Of a DNA stretch of 8,275 bases, positions 1 to 5,867 are shown one piece after another. The notes under the pieces were generated by a model that made no database searches, had not been told where the DNA came from, and was given only the letters and a program-made list of their open reading frames with translations. Position 1 is the first letter of the stretch; every line of letters begins with the position of its first letter. The translations under genes and the position numbers were made by a program. Origin of the DNA: Nitrospira sp. (lineage in GTDB: Bacteria > Nitrospirota > Nitrospiria > Nitrospirales > Nitrospiraceae); NCBI GenBank assembly GCA_030456405.1, contig JAKDNQ010000088.1, positions 1-8,275 of the forward strand, in the 5' to 3' direction.

Positions 1-367
1 AGCGGGTCGACTGCGACCCCCGTCACGATCCCCGTCTCCTTCACCGTCACGGCCGCACCGCTCCCACCGGCCATCGGCGCGAGTCCTACAAGCCTGTCCT
101 TTACAGTCCAGCAGGGGGAAGGCAACCCCGCGGCCCAGGCCTTGACCATCAGCAAAACCGGCGGCGGCACCTTGAACTGGAGCGTCAGTCATGACGCCAC
201 CTGGCTGGGGCACACTCCGAACACGGGCACGGGCACTGGCACCGTGACCATCAATGCAGTCACCGGCTCCCTGGCCGTCGGCACCCATAGTGGCAAGGTC
301 ACAGTCTGGCCCAGCGGGTCGACTGCGACCCCCGTCACGATCCCCGTCTCCTTCACCGTCACGGCCG
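1..367 (+). repeat. exact 55-bp direct repeat, 312-bp period (BACON repeat unit)
   Basis: Bases 1-55 and 313-367 are identical, and the next base differs. The period of 312 bp equals 104 codons, one BACON domain plus linker, so the reading frame is kept. Perfect identity at DNA level indicates recent duplication or gene conversion of the domain unit. The repeat begins at the window edge, so further identical units may lie upstream. Confidence 0.9.
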
Positions 368-924
368 GAGGCACCACAGCAACAACAACCATCAACTTAA
401 GCCCATCGAGTCTCAGCTATGCCGCGACCAAGGGAGCCGCGAACCCGGTAAATCAGAATATTTCTTTGACAAATAAAGGCGGGACATTAAACTGGACGGT
501 AAGCGATGATGCCTCATGGCTGGCAGTGAGCCCTGCATCAGGAAGTGGCAGTGGCACGTTAGCGACAAAGGTGGATACGGCAGGACTTTCCGCTGGAACC
601 TACAATGGCACTCTCACAGTCAGCGCAGCAGGGATCTCTCCGAAAACGGTCGCCGTCACGCTGACGGTCAGCGCCCCGGCAACCTCATCCGTTACATTGA
701 CATGGAATTCCAATACCGAAAAGGATTTGGCTGGCTACAAAATCTACCGTGCAACGGCTTCTGGCGTATACGGGGCGCCGATCACGACACTTCAAGAAAA
801 CGTCACGACCTTCATCGCCTCAGGTCTTCAGTTCGGAACGACGTACAAATTCGTCGTCACCGCCTATGACTTAGCAGGAAACGAAAGCCCCTTTTCGAAT
901 GAAGTCCGCAAGAGCATTTACTAA
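1..924 (+). CDS. BACON-repeat and fibronectin III secreted protein (5' partial)
   Basis: The reading frame is open from base 1 to the TAA at 922-924, so the start lies outside the window; the TTG at 142 is internal. The 307 visible residues hold the end of one repeat (1-18), a BACON-like domain (about 28-122, with a GGGTLNW core and an ATWL motif), a second BACON-like domain (about 126-226, GGTLNWTV and ASWLAVSP) and a C-terminal fibronectin III domain (about 229-303, AGYKIYRA and YKFVVTAYDLAGNES). BACON domains are extracellular beta-sandwich modules, often linked to carbohydrate or mucin binding. With FN3 they suggest a surface or secreted adhesion or glycan-binding protein. No catalytic domain is visible, but the N-terminal part is missing. 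The upstream repeat is more GC-rich than the DNA from about 380 onward. Domain calls are confident; the ligand is unknown. Confidence 0.88.
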   Translation, partial: SGSTATPVTIPVSFTVTAAPLPPAIGASPTSLSFTVQQGEGNPAAQALTISKTGGGTLNWSVSHDATWLGHTPNTGTGTGTVTINAVTGSLAVGTHSGKVTVWPSGSTATPVTIPVSFTVTAGGTTATTTINLSPSSLSYAATKGAANPVNQNISLTNKGGTLNWTVSDDASWLAVSPASGSGSGTLATKVDTAGLSAGTYNGTLTVSAAGISPKTVAVTLTVSAPATSSVTLTWNSNTEKDLAGYKIYRATASGVYGAPITTLQENVTTFIASGLQFGTTYKFVVTAYDLAGNESPFSNEVRKSIY

Positions 925-1080
925 GCGTGCTTGAGGCTGCATGATGCACACATCCCGTTTAAAATATGAGCGATGAATTTCACATGTTAGTATGTGGCTG
1001 CGTTGAAACGCCTCTGGTGATCAAGTGGCGAGAAAGAGACTGGTCGCGATCCCGAAAAATTATCACATCTAGGCAGGATT

Positions 1081-1108
1081 CTGACAGACCGTTGCTGATC
1101 ATCATAAA
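1081..1108 (+). promoter_or_regulatory. possible sigma-70 promoter upstream of the first jelly-roll gene
   Basis: CTGACA at 1081-1086 (5 of 6 to TTGACA) is followed after 16 bp by CATAAA at 1103-1108 (4 of 6 to TATAAT). It lies about 40 bp before the GTG start. It is a weak match found by eye. The rest of the 224-bp gap after the BACON gene holds only short inverted repeats (CACAT/ATGTG at 981-996 and GCGT/ACGC near 1000), without a T-tract. Confidence 0.25.
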
Positions 1109-1148
1109 TGAGCCTTACGCCTCCTAAACTACAAATGAGGTCCCACAC

Positions 1149-1988
1149 GTGGAAATAAATCGACCGATGGCGACAGAACATACAAGGCCCCTCTTACTCT
1201 CTTTGATCATGATGACTGCATTGTCACTTGTACCGATGTTGTCTCATGCGGCCGTTTTCTGGGATGACGAGATGGAGGCAGGGAGTCCATTTGAGGCTCC
1301 GTATGCGATTGGAATAGGAGCAATGGCCTACGATACGAACGTCAAAATGAGCGGTGCCGGATCGTTGAGATTGGAGTATCCCACGCAATGTGAGCCGCTC
1401 GCCCTCGGTAATGTTGGGTGCGGCGGCGGGGCGGGACGGGAGATTCCGCCAACGGATAATCTCTACCGGCGCATTTATTTTCGGATGAGCGGGCAAGGGC
1501 CGATCGTGACCCCGTCGAGACTGTTTGAAACCTCAGTTAAGACATTCACGAAAATGCTACGGGCAACGTCGGACGGCATCAATAAAGAGTGGTGGATGAT
1601 GGGGTGTTGCGGCAGCAAGCGATTCCTGCTCACGCAGGAAAACACACCTCCAGGTGGCGCGACCAATGTATTCACAAATTTCACATTAACAGACAACCGC
1701 TGGTACTGCCTTGAAACGCACGACAAGTTGGGCACGCCAGGCGTCGCGAACGGCATCGCCGAGGCGTGGGTCGACGGGGTGAATGTGTTGACAAAATCAG
1801 ACATCCTGAACCGTCAAGCAGGGAATAATAACTTATGGAACCGTGTTGAAGTGTTTCGTCAAACAGGCCGCGGGAATATCTGGTGGGATCGCTTCGCGAC
1901 TGGGAATACGCGCATTGGGTGTCTTGGGGCTACCCCTGCTTCCGATACCACTCCACCCGCGCCACCACAGGGATTGGTTATAAGATAG
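1149..1988 (+). CDS. secreted jelly-roll (polysaccharide-lyase-like) protein, copy 1
   Basis: This 279-residue exported protein has basic N-terminal residues, a hydrophobic stretch at about 14-30 and a likely signal-peptidase site after LSHA (34). The mature part contains YRRIYFRMSGQGP (105-117), TKMLR (134-138), WWMMGCCGSK (148-157), WYCLETHDKL...TPG (185-197), EAWVDG (205-210) and GRGNIWWDR (240-248). The WY-E-H-KL-TPG-NG-AW-DG pattern resembles concanavalin A-like polysaccharide lyases and carbohydrate-binding jelly rolls, but I cannot assign a named family or active site. Six cysteines (81, 91, 153, 154, 187, 258) are all conserved in the paralogue at 2608-3447. The start is GTG, preceded by TGAGGT at 1135-1140; it aligns residue for residue with the ATG of the paralogue, which favours it over the ATG at 1167. 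The protein ends in DTTPPAPPQGLVIR, like the opening of an FN3 domain that is absent. Confidence 0.85.
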   Translation: MEINRPMATEHTRPLLLSLIMMTALSLVPMLSHAAVFWDDEMEAGSPFEAPYAIGIGAMAYDTNVKMSGAGSLRLEYPTQCEPLALGNVGCGGGAGREIPPTDNLYRRIYFRMSGQGPIVTPSRLFETSVKTFTKMLRATSDGINKEWWMMGCCGSKRFLLTQENTPPGGATNVFTNFTLTDNRWYCLETHDKLGTPGVANGIAEAWVDGVNVLTKSDILNRQAGNNNLWNRVEVFRQTGRGNIWWDRFATGNTRIGCLGATPASDTTPPAPPQGLVIR

Positions 1989-2248
1989 TCCTCTTCAGTA
2001 GCGTCAGATCAAGAATATCCCGACGTCCCGTAATCCCTCGACCGACAGGGTTTTCGCGACATTGCGCACAGTTTCCGACTTCAATGATGTTGGCTGAACC
2101 AGACGACGTATATATGTCTGCAATCCCCTTTCCGCGTAAGTCATAAACTTCCTGCCTCGGAGACCTTTCATCGCATGCATCCGTTCTGGCCCATGGCCAA
2201 GGCACGACTACTTAATCGCCAATTCATGACGGGGATTGCCCTGTTGGT

Positions 2249-2458
2249 TTAAACTGTAACGCGTGTCACCACCTTTTCCCCTCCCGATGCTTCATTGCAT
2301 CTTTTCCCCCTTGTAGGCGAATGAATACTGTAGGGCTTCGCCTTCAAAATACACTTGACCGGACCATCCTCCCTGAGCACACGTCGAAAAGCTTTATGAT
2401 CATTGGGCAAATTTTCCACATGTCCATGTAAAATATCAGTGGCATATGGATTGCTCAT
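2249..2458 (-). CDS. possible small hypothetical protein (69 aa)
   Basis: An ATG frame of 69 codons ends in TAA at 2251-2249. The product is hydrophilic and basic, with VENLPNDHKAFRRVLRED in the first half and a lysine/arginine-rich tail. No signal peptide, membrane segment or known domain is seen. There is no Shine-Dalgarno-like sequence before the ATG. It is antisense to the flanking genes and alone in the intergenic region. It could be a small gene, a decayed fragment, or chance. Confidence 0.22.
   Translation of the reverse strand: MSNPYATDILHGHVENLPNDHKAFRRVLREDGPVKCILKAKPYSIHSPTRGKRCNEASGGEKVVTRVTV
2286..2305 (+). terminator. weak stem-loop with T-run
   Basis: GATGC (2286-2290) and GCATC (2297-2301) can pair around a 6-nt loop and are followed by TTTT. 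The stem is only 5 bp and lies about 300 bp past the copy 1 stop codon, so its role as a terminator for that gene is doubtful. Confidence 0.2.
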
Positions 2459-2496
2459 GCAGAATCATACGTCGTGGCAAGCATTGCCATTAGGCC

Positions 2497-2524
2497 TTGC
2501 CTCTGACTACGCACACACCATAAT
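2497..2524 (+). promoter_or_regulatory. candidate sigma-70 promoter for the second jelly-roll gene
   Basis: TTGCCT at 2497-2502 (4 of 6 to the -35 consensus) and CATAAT at 2519-2524 (5 of 6 to the -10) are separated by 16 bp, about 83 bp before the ATG at 2608. If used, copy 2 would be transcribed independently of copy 1, which fits the long gap between them. Found by eye only. Confidence 0.33.
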
Positions 2525-2607
2525 AAGGAACACGAATTTCGGCATACAACGGTACAACTAACTCGATCATCCAATCACAACACCCATAAACAAGCGAGAT
2601 CACACTT

Positions 2608-3447
2608 ATGCGACTACATCGACCGATTTCGGGAGAAAATATTCGGCCCTTGTTACTCTTTTCGGTCACGATGGTTGTATTGTCACTCTTACCAACGTTG
2701 TCTCATGCTGTCGTATTCTGGGATGACGAGCTAGAGGCAGGCACGCCTTTTGGTGTAAGTTTTGCGATTGGCATTGGCGCCATGGCTTACGACACCAATG
2801 TCAAGTTTAGCGGAAGCGGATCCACACGTCTGAATTTTAATCCAGAATGTGAACCGGCAACATTTGGCGGTGCTGGATGTGGCGGAGGAGCCTCACGGAC
2901 AGTTCCACTTACGGACACCCTCTATCGGCGCGTCTATTTTCGTATGAGTGGCCAGGGACCTGTCGTCACGTCCACAGGACTTTTTCAAACCGCCATCGGA
3001 CCCTTCACAAAAATGCTTCGCACCACCACGAATGGGATAGCCAAATTATGGTGGATGATGGGGTGCTGCGGAAGTAAGAAGTTCTTGATTACACTTGAAA
3101 ATGTACCGCCTGGAGCGTCCACCAACTTCTACAGTAGTGCGACGCTCGCCGATAATCGGTGGTACTGCATTGAAACACATGAAAAACTGAATACGCCGGG
3201 TGTGGCCAATGGGATTGCGCAGGCGTGGATTGATGGAGCGCAGGTGATGAATGTCACCAATATTAAGTATCGGGAGGCGGGGGATAACAGTCTCTGGGAC
3301 ACTGTGGGGGTCTTTCGTCAAACAGGCCGTGGGAATATTTGGTGGGACCGCTATGCAACAGGGAATACTCGCATTGGATGTAGTGGCTCCAGCCCTCAGG
3401 GTGACACCACTGCGCCTACAACTCCAGCTGGGGTGTCTGTGAGATAG
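2608..3447 (+). CDS. secreted jelly-roll (polysaccharide-lyase-like) protein, copy 2
   Basis: This paralogue of 1149-1988 has the same length (279 aa) and aligns without gaps at about 64% identity by hand count. It has the same signal-peptide layout (hydrophobic about 14-30, cleavage likely after LSHA at 34). The blocks YRRVYFRMSGQGP, TKMLR, WWMMGCCGSK, WYCIETHEKLNTPG, QAWIDG and GRGNIWWDR are kept, as are all six cysteines (81, 91, 153, 154, 187, 258). The mature fold is probably a concanavalin A-like jelly roll that binds or cleaves a polysaccharide; catalysis is not shown. The region around 211-220 (AQVMNVTNIK) is the most divergent and could be a ligand-contacting loop. The ATG has only a weak GCGAGA before it (2594-2599). 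The C-terminus is DTTAPTTPAGVSVR, again an FN3-like opening without the domain. Confidence 0.85.
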   Translation: MRLHRPISGENIRPLLLFSVTMVVLSLLPTLSHAVVFWDDELEAGTPFGVSFAIGIGAMAYDTNVKFSGSGSTRLNFNPECEPATFGGAGCGGGASRTVPLTDTLYRRVYFRMSGQGPVVTSTGLFQTAIGPFTKMLRTTTNGIAKLWWMMGCCGSKKFLITLENVPPGASTNFYSSATLADNRWYCIETHEKLNTPGVANGIAQAWIDGAQVMNVTNIKYREAGDNSLWDTVGVFRQTGRGNIWWDRYATGNTRIGCSGSSPQGDTTAPTTPAGVSVR

Positions 3448-3616
3448 GTCCTGGAGAAACTTGAGAAAAACGTGAGGATGTCAACCCAATTTAGAAATGT
3501 CCTCTTTCTCCCAAAGTAGAAAAGTCCGGGTTGTGTTCTCGTCACAGTCACCTGTGTTCGTCGCTCCGGCCGCAGGCGTCAGGGCCAAAGATGATCCGGA
3601 AGCGGTCAAAATTCTA

Positions 3617-3640
3617 GGCATAGAGCAGATTGTCTATGCC
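3617..3640 (-). terminator. stem-loop, possible terminator of the minus-strand operon
   Basis: GGCATAGA (3617-3624) and TCTATGCC (3633-3640) form a perfect 8-bp stem with an 8-nt loop. On the minus strand the stem is followed by TAGAATTTT, an interrupted T-run, about 107 nt beyond the methyltransferase stop. CCGGA (3596-3600) and TCCGG (3642-3646) could add an outer stem. No T-run follows on the plus strand, so it better serves the minus-strand transcript. Confidence 0.4.
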
Positions 3641-3655
3641 ATCCGGCAGGCCTCT

Positions 3656-3670
3656 GCTCGGCACCCGAGC
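3656..3670. other. short GC-rich hairpin
   Basis: GCTCGG (3656-3661) and CCGAGC (3665-3670) form a perfect 6-bp stem around the 3-nt loop CAC. It lies 15 bp from the 3617-3640 stem-loop. No T-run follows on either strand, so it is not a classical intrinsic terminator. It could stabilise the 3' end of either converging transcript. Confidence 0.35.
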
Positions 3671-3746
3671 CCGCTCTGGGTGAGTGATGCTCCACCTTCT
3701 ACAAGTGCAAAAAGAAGTATGCCCATAATTATCCTGGTTCACAATG

Positions 3747-4472
3747 TCATGAAACTACAGACCCAGGGACAATTTTTCGGGCCAGGACTTGATATTGCGC
3801 CCCAATTGGTAATCGAAGAAGGAGCGGCTCCATCCATCGAAACCAACTTAACGCTTTCGGAAAAATAAACAAGAAATCAGTGCGAAGGATCTCGAAACCG
3901 CCGGCGCTCAGCAGTCGACGAGTATCAGGAGACGTAAGAGTGATCGCGTCGCGATCAAACGGAATGCGACTCATCACGTAGCGTGTGCCGAGATTCCACG
4001 GGTTGTTTTCCCAGAGCGCAAAGAGGCCGCCAGGACGGAGCGCCTGCGAAATGTATGCAACCACCTGAGCCCGATCCGAAACCGGGATATGATGAAACAC
4101 CCCATTGCAATAGGCCAAGTCTACCTTTTCGGCCGGGTGGTAATCCTTGATTGGCAGAAACCGTAACCGCTCAGCCCCGTAGGTCTGATGAGCGCGCTCG
4201 ATAAGCTTGGCGGAAACATCAAGGCCCACGATGGACTCGGCCCCCAGCAGCTCGTGGAAGAGAGGCGCGGTCGAGCCAGTACCGCAGCCATAATCCAAGA
4301 TAGTCCGAGGCTGTTCGGCCAGTTGCTGAAGGCAATCTCTCAACCACAGAACGCGGCCCCTTGAAAAATAGCTGCTGTCTTCTCCAGACATAGCCAGTCC
4401 TTGAGCCAGGGTCTCCTCGTAGTTTTCCGCAAACTCGTTAAATTGTGGAGGTTGGATCATCTCAGGTCTCAT
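3747..4472 (-). CDS. class I SAM-dependent methyltransferase
   Basis: This 241-residue protein has a Rossmann-fold methyltransferase core: motif I ILDYGCGTG (58-66) for SAM binding, an acidic residue at the end of the next strand in GLDVS (D85), motif II VDLAYCNGVFHHIP (117-130) and LRPGGLFALWE (145-155). This matches the Methyltransf_11/12 type that methylates small molecules, lipids or sugars; the substrate cannot be read from sequence. No membrane segment is obvious, so it is probably cytoplasmic. The ATG overlaps the stop of the upstream GT2 gene by 4 nt (ATGA), which suggests translational coupling; a second ATG at codon 5 is an alternative start. As the last gene of a glycan cluster, it may methylate a sugar or the end of a polymer. 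It converges with the jelly-roll gene that ends at 3447. Confidence 0.9.
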   Translation of the reverse strand: MRPEMIQPPQFNEFAENYEETLAQGLAMSGEDSSYFSRGRVLWLRDCLQQLAEQPRTILDYGCGTGSTAPLFHELLGAESIVGLDVSAKLIERAHQTYGAERLRFLPIKDYHPAEKVDLAYCNGVFHHIPVSDRAQVVAYISQALRPGGLFALWENNPWNLGTRYVMSRIPFDRDAITLTSPDTRRLLSAGGFEILRTDFLFIFPKALSWFRWMEPLLLRLPIGAQYQVLARKIVPGSVVS

Positions 4473-5683
4473 CGCCGGCGCATCCCGAGCATACTGACGA
4501 AAAAACTGGAGAGAATGGTTTGAAAGCCTAGTGCGGTGAGGGTTGCACCAGGCACGACCAGACGCATAGTCTGTGCGTAGTCCAGAGGGCCAAATCCTGC
4601 TAGACGCCAGATATTGACGGCGGCGAGCAGGAGCACTACGCCAATTACAAGGGCTCCAGAGCCTAGTAGGAGCCCTCTTTCAAGATTCACAACCTGAAAG
4701 AAGCGAGTCATACGCGGATTTTCTGGCAGCAATCCTTCGCTAATGGCAAACGTCTTGGAAAAGATGGCGAACAGGATCGATTGGTAGCCGCACAAGATAG
4801 CAAGACTTGCGAATAGCAATGTATGGGCGTCGAAGGTCACCTCCCTGATTGTCACCCTGGGCATGGCAAGTGCGTAGCCAGCTAGCCCCAGCAGCGTGAG
4901 CAGGACGCCTGGGAGATAAAACAGCCAACGCGGACTATAGATCAAGAAAAAGCGCAGCGTGCGCCAGCCGTCGCGATATGTTTTTAGATGAGGGGGATGC
5001 AGGGTGCGTCCATCCGGATGCAGCGTGATGGGAACCTCGGCAATCTTGTAATCGTAAAGACTGGCCTTGATGATCATCTCAGTCGCAAATTCCATCCCTG
5101 TACAGCGAAGGTTGAGGCGATTGTATAAGTCCTTTGTAAATCCGCGTAGACCACAGTAGACATCATGAATCGGCGCATAAAACCACCACCGTGCCATTAA
5201 CGAAAACATCGGATTGCCCCACCAACGATGCAAAAAAGGCATAGCTCCCGGCATAACTCGCCCGCCACCAGATGGAAGACGGCATCCCTGAACGAGTTCG
5301 TAGCCTTGCCGAAGTTTTTCAAGGTACTTCGGAATCTCAAGAAAATCATAGCTATCGTCAGCGTCACCCATCACGATGTACTTCCCACGTGCCGCAGCAA
5401 TGCCTCCCATCAGGGCGTTCCCATATCCTTTCGCCGCAACGTTCACGACCCGCGCTCCCATGCGTATTGCAATCTCTTGCGATCCATCAGTACTGCCGTT
5501 GTCCGCGACAAGTACCTCGCCTGCGATACTGTTCTCGCTAAGCGCTCGTTTAGCTTTTTCAATACATATCCCAAGTGTCTCAGCCTCATTCAGACAGGGC
5601 ATCACAATTGTTATTTCAACGAGGGTATCCTCTTCTTCCAATACACGGCCCTCCGCTATGCTTAGACTTGCTTCGAGTCCCAT
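4469..5683 (-). CDS. GT2 polyprenyl-phosphate sugar synthase-like glycosyltransferase with membrane tail
   Basis: The 404-residue protein has an N-terminal GT-A domain of the dolichyl-phosphate mannose/glucose synthase type: ITIVMPCLNEAETLG (24-38), VLVADNGSTDG (57-67), a GKYIVMGDADDSYDF block (100-114) with the metal-binding DAD at 107-109, and HDVYCGLRGF further on. The C-terminal half has about four hydrophobic segments (beginning at WLFYLPGVLLTLLG, HTLLFASLAILCG, GSGALVIGVVLLL and LVVPGATLTALG). Enzymes of this type move a sugar from a nucleotide donor to polyprenyl phosphate on the cytoplasmic face. I chose the ATG at 5683 because AAGGGGG lies 5 nt upstream and family homology begins about 25 residues later. 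The frame stays open to a TTG at 5827, but that 48-residue extension has no family features. The sugar is unknown. The downstream methyltransferase overlaps by 4 nt. Confidence 0.88.
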   Translation of the reverse strand: MGLEASLSIAEGRVLEEEDTLVEITIVMPCLNEAETLGICIEKAKRALSENSIAGEVLVADNGSTDGSQEIAIRMGARVVNVAAKGYGNALMGGIAAARGKYIVMGDADDSYDFLEIPKYLEKLRQGYELVQGCRLPSGGGRVMPGAMPFLHRWWGNPMFSLMARWWFYAPIHDVYCGLRGFTKDLYNRLNLRCTGMEFATEMIIKASLYDYKIAEVPITLHPDGRTLHPPHLKTYRDGWRTLRFFLIYSPRWLFYLPGVLLTLLGLAGYALAMPRVTIREVTFDAHTLLFASLAILCGYQSILFAIFSKTFAISEGLLPENPRMTRFFQVVNLERGLLLGSGALVIGVVLLLAAVNIWRLAGFGPLDYAQTMRLVVPGATLTALGFQTILSSFFVSMLGMRRR

Positions 5684-5688
5684 TCCGT

Positions 5689-5695
5689 CCCCCTT
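5689..5695 (-). promoter_or_regulatory. strong Shine-Dalgarno that sets the GT2 start
   Basis: AAGGGGG on the minus strand ends 5 nt before the ATG at 5683. It is the best ribosome binding site seen in the window and supports the 404-residue form over the longer TTG-initiated one. The remaining bases up to 5867 form a leader of about 170 bp in which I see no gene. Confidence 0.65.
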
Positions 5696-5867
5696 GAGGA
5701 TCCCAATGCTCTCAATTAAAGACCGGGTGATGGCCGAGGAAAAACACATTTCCTCATTCACACACCATATCTCCATAAGACCATCGCGTCTACCACGCTC
5801 AAAACTTACCTCTCCCAGTATTGCCAATCTTTACGTCGGTAACCGCATACCATGCAGGCCTCCACCG

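Larger units (their letters stand above)
1989..2607. other. 619-bp gap between paralogues, no convincing gene
   Basis: No reading frame here shows a recognisable domain. Two minus-strand frames look faintly protein-like (2205-1978 from a GTG, and 2458-2249 from an ATG), but neither has a clear ribosome binding site or a family I recognise. The stretch also holds a weak stem-loop with a T-run (2286-2305) and a candidate promoter for the next gene (2497-2524). It may be the relic of decayed sequence between duplicated genes. Confidence 0.5.
3448..3746. other. convergent intergenic region with stem-loops and an uncertain reading frame
   Basis: This is the gap between the stop codons of two converging genes. 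A plus-strand frame runs from the ATG at 3497 to 3868, overlapping the methyltransferase 3' end by about 120 bp antisense. Its middle (residues about 35-62, KILGIEQIVYAIRQA then SPLWVSD) looks somewhat protein-like. There is no good ribosome binding site, no domain I can name, and a strong hairpin falls inside it. I regard it as more likely noncoding or a gene remnant than an intact gene. Confidence 0.4.

Noticed and set aside
223..246. Short tandem ACGGGC-like hexamer run inside the BACON gene
   Set aside because: It encodes the Gly-Thr repeat that replaces the usual Gly-Ser turn of BACON domains and is too short and imperfect to list as a separate repeat.
2015..2055. CCCT/AGGG stem followed by TTTT near 2034-2053 as a terminator for copy 1
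   Set aside because: The stem has only 4 bp with an 8-nt loop, which is too weak to call.
1978..2205. A 75-codon minus-strand frame from a GTG
   Set aside because: It has no ribosome binding site or known domain and runs into the 3' end of the copy 1 gene. It is kept only as a remark on the intergenic gap.
3497..3868. Resemblance of the plus-strand frame to a penicillin-insensitive murein endopeptidase segment (pattern like IRQASARHP then LWVSD)
   Set aside because: The following SH-x-G-x-D-x-D metal-binding motif is missing in all three plus-strand frames, so the likeness is probably chance.
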